From Bacillus testis (GTDB lineage: Bacteria; Bacillota; Bacilli; Bacillales; DSM-1321): a DNA stretch of 64,000 bases. The DNA lies in assembly GCF_001243895.1 (NCBI RefSeq), contig NZ_LN851186.1, positions 3,176,981 to 3,240,980 on the forward strand, written 5' to 3'. Positions 48,020-57,402 of this stretch are shown here, piece by piece. Under the pieces are notes generated by a model. The model saw only the letters and a program-made list of their open reading frames with translations. It was not told the DNA's origin and did no database searches. Numbering within the stretch: the first letter of the stretch is position 1; each line of letters starts with the position of its first letter. The translations under genes were made by a program, and so were the position numbers.

Positions 48020-49738
48020 TCAATCTTCCATTGTAGATACATCGCCTGTAGGCAAATCTAATTCCCAAGCTTTCAAGACGCGTCTCATTATTTTACCGCT
48101 TCTTGTTTTAGGAAGCTTATCCTTAAATTCAATTTCCCGGGGAGCCGCATGGGCAGCCAACCCCTTACGGACAAATTGGCGGATTTCTTCAATTAGCTCA
48201 TCTGATTCTTCGTAGCCGTCACGCAAGGCAATAAAAGCTTTGATGATCTCTCCTCTTACCGGGTCAGGTTTGCCGATTACCCCGGCTTCAGCCACAGCGG
48301 GGTGCTCGACCAGTTTGCTCTCCACCTCGAAAGGCCCAACCCGCTCTCCTGAAGTCATAATGACATCATCCACACGCCCCTGAAACCAGAAATAACCGTC
48401 TTCGTCCATATAGGCTGAATCTCCCGAAACATACCAATCCCCTGGCATAAAATAAGATTCATATTTTTGCGGATTATTCCAGATGCTGCTCATCATGGAA
48501 GGCCACCCTCGCTTAACAGCCAAGTTGCCCATGCGGTTAGGAGGCAGCTCTTGTCCCTGGTCATCCACAATCGCCGCCTTGATTCCCGGCAGAGGTTTCC
48601 CCATGCTTCCCGGCTTGATTTCAAGACAAGGGTAATTGCAGATCACTTGTGCGCCTGTTTCAGTCATCCACCATGTATCGTGGATACGCAACTGGAATAC
48701 TTTCATCCCCCAACGGATCACTTCCGGGTTCAAAGGCTCGCCGACGGAAAGGATGTGGCGGAGCGAGCTCAGGTCAAATTTCTTCACGACTTCATCTCCA
48801 GCGCCCATCAGCATGCGGAATGAAGTAGGAGCACTGTACCAAACAGTAACGCCGTAATCTTCAATCGTCTTATACCAAGCTTCCGGTTTAAAACGGCCTC
48901 CGACCACTACATTGGTCGCTCCGTTCAGCCATGGCCCGAAGATTCCGTAAGAGGTTCCTGTAACCCAACCAGGATCGGCTGTGCACCAATACACATCCGT
49001 TTCTTTCAGGTCAAGTACCCACTTTGCACTCTGATAGTGCTGAATCATGGCATTATGTACATGCAGGACACCCTTAGGCTTTCCGGTGCTTCCAGAAGTA
49101 TAGTGAAGCAAAAGGCCATCTTCACGGTCCACCCATTCTATGGCCAATTCTTTGCTCGCATCCTTGAAACAAGAAAGATAATCAATGATTTTACCCTCTT
49201 CCGAAACATGATCACCCACTACAAATACATGCTCAAGTTTTGGAAGATCATCCAGCGGAATTCGAGGCAATAATTCCGGAGTTGTCACAATGACCTTCGC
49301 TTCGCTGTCCGAAAGCCGGTCCCTCACTGCGCCTTCCATAAACGCTTCGAATAACGGACCGACGATCGCTCCTATCTTGATAGCGCCAAGGACAGCAAAA
49401 TACAATTCAGGGGAACGGGGCATAAAGATGAATACACGGTCCCCTTTTTCCACATTAGCCGCATTTCTTAATACATTTCCGGCTTTATTTGAAAGCTCTT
49501 TCATTTCTTTGAACGTATATTTTTCTTCGCGGTCGGCATTTCGGTAATATAAAGCGACCTTGTTTTTCCTAACTCCTAAAGTATGGCGATCGATTGCTTC
49601 GTAAGCCATATTCACTTTGCCTGTTTCATACCAGGAAAAGCTTTTCTCAACGTCTTCCCACTGAAAATGTTTTTGCATGTCTTCATAGTTCTCCAAATTA
49701 TAGGAACCCTGTATGACCGGCAATTTTTCTATTTTCAT
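48020..49738 (-). CDS. acsA: Acetyl-CoA synthetase AcsA
   Basis: 572 aa, the size of B. subtilis AcsA. Activates acetate with ATP and CoA. P-loop YTSGSTGKPKGVLHVH, WMTETGAQ, SGDSAYMDEDGYFWFQGRVDDVI and the acetylatable catalytic Lys in PKTRSGKIMRR. AcuA acetylates that Lys to switch it off and AcuC removes the acetyl group; both are encoded divergently next door. AGGGGA precedes the ATG. Confidence 0.97.
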   Translation of the reverse strand: MKIEKLPVIQGSYNLENYEDMQKHFQWEDVEKSFSWYETGKVNMAYEAIDRHTLGVRKNKVALYYRNADREEKYTFKEMKELSNKAGNVLRNAANVEKGDRVFIFMPRSPELYFAVLGAIKIGAIVGPLFEAFMEGAVRDRLSDSEAKVIVTTPELLPRIPLDDLPKLEHVFVVGDHVSEEGKIIDYLSCFKDASKELAIEWVDREDGLLLHYTSGSTGKPKGVLHVHNAMIQHYQSAKWVLDLKETDVYWCTADPGWVTGTSYGIFGPWLNGATNVVVGGRFKPEAWYKTIEDYGVTVWYSAPTSFRMLMGAGDEVVKKFDLSSLRHILSVGEPLNPEVIRWGMKVFQLRIHDTWWMTETGAQVICNYPCLEIKPGSMGKPLPGIKAAIVDDQGQELPPNRMGNLAVKRGWPSMMSSIWNNPQKYESYFMPGDWYVSGDSAYMDEDGYFWFQGRVDDVIMTSGERVGPFEVESKLVEHPAVAEAGVIGKPDPVRGEIIKAFIALRDGYEESDELIEEIRQFVRKGLAAHAAPREIEFKDKLPKTRSGKIMRRVLKAWELDLPTGDVSTMED

Positions 49739-49983
49739 CCCCGCATCTCCCCTTTTTTAGAAGTTTCCCTATTATTATATATGAAAGGAAAATTATTCAC
49801 AATTTTTAAAATTATTCAAAGACGCTAACTTTTACTATTTCTGTAAATTTTGATATGATGTATTAACGTTCATTCACTGTATAATCTAGCTATTGGAAGA
49901 GAATGAACAAAAGGGAAAAGATTATTAATAGCTTGCTCTTATATGCCATAATATAGTTATCCTTTACATAAGGCGGTGAAAAA
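49739..49983. promoter_or_regulatory. Divergent acsA / acuABC control region
   Basis: 245 AT-rich bases. An inverted repeat GTTCATTC (49868-49875) / GAATGAAC (49901-49908) flanks a TATAAT at 49880-49885. A cre-like core AGACGCTAAC is at 49820-49829, too far from consensus to be called. Confidence 0.5.
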
Positions 49984-50616
49984 ATGGAGCACAGGAAAAC
50001 CTACAATGCCAAAGAATTGAAAACGCCCCAGGGAAGCGTGCTGATTGAAGGGCCGGTCTTGCCCGAGAATCTAAAAAAATATGGATTCCATGAAGGGCTT
50101 GTCGCCTTCCGCCCTCCCCTTCAACAACAAAAAGCAATCTATGAAATATCGCAGCTTCCGGAAGGGAGAATCGTGATTGCCCGACATAATGACACCATCA
50201 TCGGTTATGTCACCTTTCTATATCCGGACCCTCTGGAAAGATGGTCGGAAGGAAATATGGAAGATCTGCTTGAACTGGGAGCGATTGAAGTGATCAGCGA
50301 CTATCGTGGCTGCGGCATTGGCAAAAACATGCTGCGGGTAGCCATGATGGATGATGCAATGGAAGATTTCATTATAATCACAACTGAGTATTATTGGCAT
50401 TGGGACTTAAAAGGAACAGGCTTGAACGTATGGGAATACCGAAAAATCATGGAAAAAATGATGAATGCCGGCGGGCTTGAATACTTCGCCACAGATGATC
50501 CTGAGATCTCCTCCCATCCCGCTAATTGCTTGATGGCGCGCATCGGCAAACGGGTAGGAATGGACTCGATCCAGGCGTTCGACCAATTGCGATTTATGAA
50601 TCGCTATATGTATTAG
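49984..50616 (+). CDS. acuA: Protein acetyltransferase AcuA
   Basis: 210 aa GNAT enzyme that acetylates the catalytic Lys of AcsA. The acetyl-CoA pyrophosphate loop is SDYRGCGIGKNMLR (about residues 102-115), a good match to Q/RxxGxG/A. Neighbouring DFIIITTEYYWHWDLKG is typical of AcuA. First gene of acuABC; the operon faces away from its target gene. Confidence 0.95.
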   Translation: MEHRKTYNAKELKTPQGSVLIEGPVLPENLKKYGFHEGLVAFRPPLQQQKAIYEISQLPEGRIVIARHNDTIIGYVTFLYPDPLERWSEGNMEDLLELGAIEVISDYRGCGIGKNMLRVAMMDDAMEDFIIITTEYYWHWDLKGTGLNVWEYRKIMEKMMNAGGLEYFATDDPEISSHPANCLMARIGKRVGMDSIQAFDQLRFMNRYMY

Positions 50617-50674
50617 CCAATTGATATCGATATAAGAGATTGCTAGAGATTCATCAAAAAAGGGGATGTCATAC

Positions 50675-51322
50675 ATGTTATTAGAAGAAATCATGAGCCG
50701 GGACCTGGTTACATTAACAGAGGCAAATACAATTCATGAGGCATTCGACATCATGAGGAAACACCATATCCGCCACTTGCCCATCGTTGATGAACAACAA
50801 CATCTCGTCGGCCTGGTATCGAACCAGGATATCCGGGACGCCACTCCATCCATTTTCCGTTCCACTCACTTTCTCGAAGACCTGCAGCAACCTCTGAAAG
50901 CTATTCTAAAGAAGGATGTAATTACTGGCCATCCGCTAGATTTTGTTGAAGATGTTGCTGCTGTGTTCTATGAAAATAAAATCGGCTGCATGCCCGTTTT
51001 GCTGGACGGCAAATTAGTCGGGATTGTAACCGAAACGGATTTATTGCATACATTCGTTAAATTGACAGGTGCCAACCAACCTGGTTCGCATATTCAAATA
51101 AAAGTCCGCAACAAACCAGGCATACTAAGCGATGTAGCCGCTATTTTTAAAGAAAAAAAAGTTAATATCCATAGTGTTCTGGTTTATCCTGCTCCTGATA
51201 ACGATCTGTTTAAAATCCTTGTAATCCGTGTCCAAACAATGAATCCCTCCCTTGTTATCAAGGAGCTTAGAGACAAAGGATATGACATCCAATGGCCGGA
51301 AATCCCGGGGATGCCGCTATGA
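50675..51322 (+). CDS. acuB: Acetoin/acetate utilization protein AcuB (CBS-ACT)
   Basis: 215 aa from the ATG at 50675 (AAAGGGGATG upstream); the earlier ATG (50666) is part of the ribosome site. Two CBS domains (about 1-60 and 70-130) and a C-terminal ACT domain (about 138-210, IQIKVRNKPGILSDVAAIFKE). CBS domains probably bind adenine nucleotides and ACT an amino acid or small ligand. Overlaps acuC as ATGA. Confidence 0.93.
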   Translation: MLLEEIMSRDLVTLTEANTIHEAFDIMRKHHIRHLPIVDEQQHLVGLVSNQDIRDATPSIFRSTHFLEDLQQPLKAILKKDVITGHPLDFVEDVAAVFYENKIGCMPVLLDGKLVGIVTETDLLHTFVKLTGANQPGSHIQIKVRNKPGILSDVAAIFKEKKVNIHSVLVYPAPDNDLFKILVIRVQTMNPSLVIKELRDKGYDIQWPEIPGMPL

Positions 51323-52494
51323 AACATGCATTATTTGTCTACTCAGAGGAACAGCTGCGTTATAAATTTAATGACGACCATCCATTTAACCAGTTGAGGC
51401 TTAAATTAACACTCGATTTGCTGCGTTCCTGTAACAGCATTTCAGACGACCAAATCATCGCTCCACGGATGGCAACCGATGAAGAGTTATGCCTAGTGCA
51501 TGACCCTGACTATGTAAACGCTGTCAAGCAAGCGGGGCAGGGATTGCTTTCTGAAGAACGAGCAGCCAATTATGGGCTAGGAACAGAAGATACCCCTATT
51601 TTCCCTGGCATGCACGAAGCCAGCGCTCTCTTAGTAGGCGGGACTTTGACAGCCGTCGATGCTGTCATGGAAGGAAAAGCACAGCATGCCCTCAATCTGG
51701 GAGGAGGCCTTCATCATGGCTTCCGCGGTAAGGCATCCGGCTTTTGCATCTATAACGACAGTTCAGTCGCCATCAAATATCTTCAGAAAAAATACAATGC
51801 CCGAGTATTATACATTGATACGGACGCCCATCATGGCGATGGCGTACAGTGGTCTTTCTACGACGATGAACAGGTCTGCACCTTTTCCATCCATGAAACA
51901 GGGCGCTACCTTTTCCCAGGCACAGGCAATGTCAATGAAAGAGGCCAAGGACAAGGCTATGGTTATTCCTTTAATATACCGATTGATGCTTTTACCGAGG
52001 ATGAATCCTTCTTGAATTCGTATACAACTGCCTTCAGGGAAATTATCGAATTTTTTAGGCCTGATGTTATCCTTACCCAAAACGGAGCAGACGCCCACTA
52101 CTTAGATCCTCTCACACATCTATCTGCAACGATGAAAATCTATGAAGAAATCCCAAAACTCGCCCATGAAATGGCCCACCAATACTGCGGCGGCAAGTGG
52201 ATTGCCGTAGGAGGCGGAGGATATGATATATGGCGGGTGGTTCCAAGGGCTTGGGCCCGTATATGGTTGGAAATGTCCGGCACAAAACCGCAGTCCGGCA
52301 AGATTCCCCAAGTTTGGCTAGATCAATGGCAGCCCGTCGCCCCCATAGCGCTTGCCACCACATGGGAAGACCCGGTAAATATGTATAAACCGATTCCACG
52401 AAAACAAGAAATTACAGAGAAAAATCAACAGATGCTCGATAAATGCCTCTATCCCATCCGCAATGCTAAAACGGCGGATACCTCGCAAGGCTAA
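51319..52494 (+). CDS. acuC: Protein deacetylase AcuC
   Basis: 391 aa from the ATG that overlaps the acuB stop (ATGA). Zn2+-dependent histone-deacetylase fold: GGGLHHGFRGKASGFCIYND, YIDTDAHHGDG (metal site), SIHETGRYLFPGTG and the C-terminal GGGGYDIWRVVPRAWA. Reactivates acetylated AcsA. Terminator shared with mntH. Confidence 0.96.
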   Translation: MKHALFVYSEEQLRYKFNDDHPFNQLRLKLTLDLLRSCNSISDDQIIAPRMATDEELCLVHDPDYVNAVKQAGQGLLSEERAANYGLGTEDTPIFPGMHEASALLVGGTLTAVDAVMEGKAQHALNLGGGLHHGFRGKASGFCIYNDSSVAIKYLQKKYNARVLYIDTDAHHGDGVQWSFYDDEQVCTFSIHETGRYLFPGTGNVNERGQGQGYGYSFNIPIDAFTEDESFLNSYTTAFREIIEFFRPDVILTQNGADAHYLDPLTHLSATMKIYEEIPKLAHEMAHQYCGGKWIAVGGGGYDIWRVVPRAWARIWLEMSGTKPQSGKIPQVWLDQWQPVAPIALATTWEDPVNMYKPIPRKQEITEKNQQMLDKCLYPIRNAKTADTSQG

Positions 52495-52501
52495 ATCGAT
52501 G

Positions 52502-52535
52502 AAAAAGCGGCCTGGATGACCAGGCCGCTTTCTTT
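52502..52535. terminator. Bidirectional terminator acuC / mntH
   Basis: 12-bp stem AAAGCGGCCTGG / CCAGGCCGCTTT with a 4-base loop. Confidence 0.93.
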
Positions 52536-52536
52536 A

Positions 52537-53829
52537 TTATCCCCAAAAAGTATCATACAAGATAAATAGATTCAATGCGATGATAATCACCGAAATCCCC
52601 CAGGCAACAGAAGTAGTCACCTTATGGTTGACCATGCCGCCCATGATTTTTTTGTTGCTTGTAAACATAATCAACGGAACCAAAGCAAAAGCTATGCCAA
52701 ATGACAACGCCACCTGGCTCATGACCAAGGCATAGGTTGGATTTATTCCCAACGCTATGAGGACAATAGGCGGAATCATGGTAACAAGCCGTCTAATATA
52801 TAGAGGAATATGCATTTTGGTGAAGCCCTGCATAATAATATCGCCTGACATGGTCCCAACAGATGAACTTGATAACCCGGCAATCAATAGGCCAACGCCA
52901 AACAGGATTGCGGAAACCGGTCCGATTAAATGGTCGAACTGCTGATAGGCCACATCCAAGTCCTCGATGTTTAAACCATTTTTGAAAAATAGCGCTGCTG
53001 CCACGATGAGCATACTGGCATTGATGGCTCCCGCTATCAACATCGCGATAACGATATCTATAAATTCAAAGCGAAAGATTTTTTTCCGCTCGTTTTCCGT
53101 CGCGCCAATCACCCTGTTCTGCGTAAGCGCTGAGTGCAGATAAATAGCATGAGGCATAACAGTCGCACCTAATATACCGGCGGCCAGCAGTATGCTATCC
53201 ACACCCTGAAATTTAGGTTCGAACAGACCTGCCAGCAACGGGCTGATTTCCGGTTCCGCATAAAACACTTGGATGCCGAACGCCAGAACGACAATCAACA
53301 CCATCCCCGTAATCACTATTTCCAATGGGCGAAAACCGCGTTGCTGTATAGCTAAAATTGCAAAGGACAGCACAGCCGTGATTAATGCTGCGGGCACTAA
53401 TGGAATGCCAAATAATAAGTTCATTCCAAGTGCTGCTCCAATAAATTCAGCCAAATCAGTCGCCATAATAACCAATTCGCCTTGTATCCATAAGCCAATG
53501 GAAACAGATTTTGGGAAATGCTCCCTGGCTACTTCAGGCAAATTCTTTCCGGTCGCAATCCCCAGCTTGGCAGAAAGCGATTGTATCAGTACAGCCATCA
53601 AATTTGAGAGGGCAATCACCCATAATAAAAGATATCCATATTGCGAACCTGCGGCTATATTAGTGGCAAAATTTCCGGGATCAATATATGCCACAGAAGC
53701 AATGAAAGCCGGACCAAGGAAAGGGAGTATTCTTTTCCACCCTTTTGTTTTCCCTTCCAATGTCATTCGCGCCAAATCTATCTTTTCTTTAGGCTGAGAT
53801 TTATTTTGCTTAGTGGTGTCATCAATCAT
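52537..53829 (-). CDS. mntH: Mn2+/divalent metal transporter MntH (NRAMP)
   Basis: 430 aa, eleven hydrophobic segments. NRAMP marks: AYIDPGNFATNIAAGSQYGY in TM1 (Asp-Pro-Gly metal site), the TM6 motif GATVMPHAIYLHSAL (Met-Pro-His) and ATDLAEFIGAALG. Takes up Mn2+ with protons. AGGGGGG precedes the ATG. No MntR box was recognised by eye in the 60-base leader. It occupies a place held by motPS in B. subtilis. Confidence 0.95.
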   Translation of the reverse strand: MIDDTTKQNKSQPKEKIDLARMTLEGKTKGWKRILPFLGPAFIASVAYIDPGNFATNIAAGSQYGYLLLWVIALSNLMAVLIQSLSAKLGIATGKNLPEVAREHFPKSVSIGLWIQGELVIMATDLAEFIGAALGMNLLFGIPLVPAALITAVLSFAILAIQQRGFRPLEIVITGMVLIVVLAFGIQVFYAEPEISPLLAGLFEPKFQGVDSILLAAGILGATVMPHAIYLHSALTQNRVIGATENERKKIFRFEFIDIVIAMLIAGAINASMLIVAAALFFKNGLNIEDLDVAYQQFDHLIGPVSAILFGVGLLIAGLSSSSVGTMSGDIIMQGFTKMHIPLYIRRLVTMIPPIVLIALGINPTYALVMSQVALSFGIAFALVPLIMFTSNKKIMGGMVNHKVTTSVAWGISVIIIALNLFILYDTFWG

Positions 53830-53929
53830 AGTTTGTCCCCCCTGTTACTGCTACGCATATTATAATCTGTAAAAAATGAAGGCTATTTTCATAACTCCAT
53901 ATTCTTAGTAATATATAACCATTTGGCAT

Positions 53930-54008
53930 TCGTTCCCGGCTACGTATACTCCCGTGGGAAAGCCGGCGAATACAGTGAGTGAAGAATTTTCTTCACAGCA
54001 CGGAACGA
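53930..54008. repeat. Degenerate inverted repeat element
   Basis: Ends TCGTTCC (53930-53936) and GGAACGA (54002-54008) are inverted. Inside are GCCGGC palindrome (53962-53967) and a perfect hairpin GTGAAGAA / TTCTTCAC (53979-53996). Resembles decayed ends of the repeat families common in bacilli (CGGAACG ends), but is not a clear copy. Lies in the 360-base gap between mntH and the Rieske gene, which holds no gene. Confidence 0.5.
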
Positions 54009-54157
54009 TTTTAAAAACCGCCCAAAAAGTTTCCTTAACGCAAATTATATTACTAAGCACAACTTTCTGCAAATAATGTACCTCTTGATTGCTTAACAGA
54101 TGCTAATTATATTCCCCTTCCGCGAAAAAAATATGCACCCCTCGCTAAATTGCAGGT

Positions 54158-54193
54158 AAAAAGCCTCCAAATAAGAGGTTTGGAGGCTTTTGT
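54158..54193 (-). terminator. Terminator of the FAD-Rieske gene
   Basis: 13-bp stem AAAAGCCTCCAAA / TTTGGAGGCTTTT with a short loop; directly follows the stop on the minus strand. Confidence 0.92.
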
Positions 54194-55729
54194 CTATCTT
54201 TTTTCATCCAATCTTTTAAGCGGTTTAGTTGCCGGCCCTTCCAGCACTTCCCCTTGATATGAAAAACGGGAACCATGGCAAGGGCAATCCCAGCTTTTAT
54301 CACCGCTGTTCCATTTTACTTCGCAGCCTAAATGGGTGCATGTTGTATCAACCATATGCAATTGGCCCATTTCGTCCCTGTAGGCTCCCGCCCTTTTTCC
54401 ATCTATAACAACCGTTCCGCCTTCTCCGGCAGCAAGTTCCTCAACAGTCTGGTCTGGCCTATCTAATTTGCCCTTGATTAACTGCTTGGCAACATCAGCA
54501 TTGAAGGATATAACATTACCTAATGAAGGATTTATATCAAAACGTGATGGATTGTACAATTGTTGATATTCGCTCTCTTTTCCTAAAATCAAATCACGCA
54601 GAAGCAAAGCGCCTGCAGTGCCATTTGTCATCCCCCACTTATCGTAACCGGTAGCAATAAACAGATTGGATTCACCAGAAGTCTGATGGCCAATATAAGG
54701 AATGCCATCAAGGGTTTTTAGGTCTTGCGCCGACCAGCGGTACTCGGCCTTATCGATCTTGAATGTTTCCTTTGCATATTGCAGCAGGGCATTATAATGA
54801 CGGGCTTCCTCTATGCCCTGTCCCGTTTTATGGCCATCGCCGCCGATCAGCAGCAACTGGTCTCCATTATCCAAAGGAGTGGCTCTGATAGACCTTTTAG
54901 GTTTTTCAGCACTGATATACATGCCCCCGGCATACTCAGTCTTGCTGCGGGCACCGATGACATAAGAACGCTGTGGTTCCAACCTAGCAAAATAGAATCC
55001 TTTCTTATCGTAGAATGGGAAATGGGTCGCCATAACGAGTTGTTTGCCTTTGAGAACATTTCCATCCCTTAATTTGACCTGTATTAGGTTCCCGGTTTCC
55101 ACATCAACAGCCGGTGTCTGTTCCAAGATGGTGCCGCCTTCTTTGATTATCTCTGACACAAAATAATTCAGGTACTTCACCGGATGGAATTGGGCCTGGC
55201 CTTCCATAGCAATAGCTGATTTCACATCAAGGCCTATAGGAATATTGGCTGTCAGCGAGCCATGAATCCCCAACGTTTGATAAGCTTTATATTCACGTTC
55301 CAACTTAGATAGATAATCATCATCATTCGTGAAGACATAAGCATCTTGCACACTGTAATCGCAACTGATTTGTTGTTGTTTAATTTGGCTTCTGATGAAG
55401 CTGAGCGCCTCAGCATTGGCCTGATAGTACATTTGTGCTTTTTCTCTGCCCGCTTCATTCAATAATCGGTCATATATAAGCCCATGCTGTGCGGTTACCT
55501 TTGCAGTTGTGTGCCCCGTAGTTCCATTCATCACTCTTCCTGCATCGAAAAGAATGACACGGACGCCGGCTTTAACTAATAAGTATGCGAGCGTGATTCC
55601 AGTAATCCCCGCCCCGGCAATGATCACGTCTGCATCGGCGAGCTCCACTTTTTTCTCCGTATGCGGCCTTTTGCTTGATTCCAGCCAATAGGATTCCGGC
55701 TTATCAGGTTCCAGTTTAAATTGGTCCAT
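54194..55729 (-). CDS. FAD-dependent oxidoreductase with Rieske domain (YhfW-like)
   Basis: 511 aa. N-terminal DAO-type FAD fold with VIIAGAGITGITLAYLL (residues 34-50) and TGHTTAKVTAQHG, then a C-terminal Rieske [2Fe-2S] domain (about 425-505) with the ligand pattern CTHLGC ... CPCHGSRF. Similar in layout and size to B. subtilis YhfW. Substrate unknown; electrons probably pass between FAD and the cluster. AAGGAG precedes the ATG. Stands alone between mntH and ccpA. Confidence 0.9.
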   Translation of the reverse strand: MDQFKLEPDKPESYWLESSKRPHTEKKVELADADVIIAGAGITGITLAYLLVKAGVRVILFDAGRVMNGTTGHTTAKVTAQHGLIYDRLLNEAGREKAQMYYQANAEALSFIRSQIKQQQISCDYSVQDAYVFTNDDDYLSKLEREYKAYQTLGIHGSLTANIPIGLDVKSAIAMEGQAQFHPVKYLNYFVSEIIKEGGTILEQTPAVDVETGNLIQVKLRDGNVLKGKQLVMATHFPFYDKKGFYFARLEPQRSYVIGARSKTEYAGGMYISAEKPKRSIRATPLDNGDQLLLIGGDGHKTGQGIEEARHYNALLQYAKETFKIDKAEYRWSAQDLKTLDGIPYIGHQTSGESNLFIATGYDKWGMTNGTAGALLLRDLILGKESEYQQLYNPSRFDINPSLGNVISFNADVAKQLIKGKLDRPDQTVEELAAGEGGTVVIDGKRAGAYRDEMGQLHMVDTTCTHLGCEVKWNSGDKSWDCPCHGSRFSYQGEVLEGPATKPLKRLDEKR

Positions 55730-55921
55730 TTCATTTTCTCCTTGTTTTTGGCTGTTCCTCCAAACTCCAATGCGCTGATGAATCCAACTAATTAAGACAT
55801 ATAGCTTCCGGAAAGCAGCCTTGATTTGCTATTATCCAATTTATCCACAAATTTCGGACCACAAACATATTTATCTGCCATTTAAAAAATACGTGGGATA
55901 AACAACGAAAAAGCGCACTAA
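55730..55921. other. Upstream region of the FAD-Rieske gene
   Basis: About 190 bases with the promoter of the Rieske gene; a 29-codon frame at 55794-55883 has no ribosome site and is not called. Confidence 0.4.
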
Positions 55922-55970
55922 AAAACACCCCTTAAAAGGTCGAGAATGTCTAGCTTTTAAGGGGTGTTCA
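55922..55970 (-). terminator. Terminator of ccpA
   Basis: 15-bp stem AACACCCCTTAAAAG / CTTTTAAGGGGTGTT with a T-run on the minus strand, 74 bases after the stop. Confidence 0.88.
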
Positions 55971-56043
55971 AAGATTGAGTTTATTTTTTTAATAAAGATT
56001 GCTTTTTTGCTTGCAGAGAAAAGGTAACCGATTCCTACAAAGA

Positions 56044-57042
56044 TTAGTTGGTTGAATTCCGTTGCTCAAGACGGTGCGGCAGAACCACTGTTGATTCTTC
56101 AACTGTTTCTTTGTTCATTAACTTAGTCAGCAATCTCATTGCCACAGCACCGATATCGTAAAGAGGCTGGACAACTGTTGTAATTTGCGGTCTAACCATC
56201 AACGTCAATTTTGTATTATCGAATGAGATCACTTCAATATCTTCTGGAACGGAGAAACCATGATCTTGCGCAGCATGGACGACTCCTACTGCCATTTCAT
56301 CCGCACCAGCCAAAATGGCATCCGGTTTTTCATCCAATTGGCGCAATCGGTCAAATGCCTCGATGCCGGAATCGTAGGAGTAATCTCCTTCCACTACATA
56401 ATTTTCATTGAATGAGATGCCATTCTTTTCAAGAGCCGCTTTGTATCCGGACAATTTAGCACGATTAATCGGTGCCTCCGGATTGCCAAGTACAATAGCA
56501 ATTTTTTTCCGTCCGCGTGATATGAAATCCTGCACACTGTCGTAGGCTGCTTTTTCATAGTCGATATTAACGGATGGTATTTGACCCGAAGTATCAAGCG
56601 AACCAGCCAGTACTACCGGAACCGGGGACTTGCGGAATTCTTCCACATGCTGCTCGGTGATATGGCCGCCCATGAAAATAAAACCGTCTACTTGTTTTCC
56701 CAACATCGTATTGAACAGATGCAATTCTTTATCTTGATTTTCATCCGAGTTGCTCAAAATAATATTATATTTGTACATTGTCGCGATATCTTCAATTCCT
56801 CGTGCCAGTTCAGCAAAAAAGATATTTGAAATGTCCGGAATAATGATCCCTACTGTTGTCGTTTTTTTGCTGGCCAACCCTCTAGCCACAGCATTAGGAC
56901 GATATCCCAACCGTGCAATTACCTCATTTACTTTTTTTCTGGTAGCCGGTTTTACGTTTGGATTACCGTTCACTACACGTGAAACAGTAGCCATTGATAC
57001 ATTGGCTTCTCTTGCTACGTCGTAAATGGTTATGTTGTTCAT
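56044..57042 (-). CDS. ccpA: Catabolite control protein CcpA
   Basis: 332 aa LacI-family repressor/activator; with HPr-Ser46-P it binds cre sites and directs carbon overflow (ackA activation, acsA/acuABC repression). HTH in [21 protein letters not shown], hinge [30 protein letters not shown], then a periplasmic-binding-type core. Starts at ATG 57042 after GAAGGAG. Its leader is long and hairpin-rich. Downstream of aroA on the same strand, but with its own promoter. Confidence 0.98.
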   Translation of the reverse strand: MNNITIYDVAREANVSMATVSRVVNGNPNVKPATRKKVNEVIARLGYRPNAVARGLASKKTTTVGIIIPDISNIFFAELARGIEDIATMYKYNIILSNSDENQDKELHLFNTMLGKQVDGFIFMGGHITEQHVEEFRKSPVPVVLAGSLDTSGQIPSVNIDYEKAAYDSVQDFISRGRKKIAIVLGNPEAPINRAKLSGYKAALEKNGISFNENYVVEGDYSYDSGIEAFDRLRQLDEKPDAILAGADEMAVGVVHAAQDHGFSVPEDIEVISFDNTKLTLMVRPQITTVVQPLYDIGAVAMRLLTKLMNKETVEESTVVLPHRLEQRNSTN

Positions 57043-57199
57043 TTGTCAGAACTCCTTCAGCTAGTAATTTAGTCTATGAATGAATATCTTTTCGTTATGT
57101 CATATTTAATGAGATGAATATATATACGTATTCATCTCTTGTTCATGATTACACAATAGCCCGTACAAGAGGACCTCAAGGATCCTCTATTAATACTCT
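57043..57199 (-). promoter_or_regulatory. Long structured leader of ccpA
   Basis: From the promoter at 57228-57200 the mRNA leader is about 150 bases. It holds a perfect hairpin GAGATGAATA / TATTCATCTC (57111-57120 / 57129-57138) and a second, AGAGGATCC / GGTCCTCT, at 57169-57189. Such a leader is long for a simple repressor gene and could affect mRNA stability or translation. Confidence 0.55.
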
Positions 57200-57228
57200 A
57201 TAATACGATAAAGATCAAAAGACTTCAA
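57200..57228 (-). promoter_or_regulatory. Sigma-A promoter of ccpA
   Basis: Minus strand TTGAAG (57228-57223), 17 bases, TATTAT (57205-57200). Confidence 0.75.
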
Positions 57229-57354
57229 TGTTGCTTTATCATTTTACCGCAATCCTGCATCAATATGCCAGTACTCACTCCTATTATACCCTCTTTTTTA
57301 CGAGAATATTTTTATTATTTTCTGAAAATTATAACATATTTGTGAAGAAACGAC

Positions 57355-57390
57355 AAAAAAGAACGCCTCATTAACAAAGCGTTCTTTTTC
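57355..57390 (-). terminator. Terminator of aroA
   Basis: Arms AAAAGAACGC / GCGTTCTTTT with a 12-base loop, then TTGTCG on the minus strand; 13 bases after the stop. Confidence 0.88.
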
Positions 57391-57402
57391 AGCTATCCAC
57401 AT

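Noticed and set aside
49818..49833. cre site in the acsA leader
   Set aside because: Only the CGCTNWC core matches; expected from biology but not supported enough here.
55794..55883. 29-codon frame upstream of the FAD-Rieske gene
   Set aside because: Lacks a ribosome binding site and has no recognisable features.
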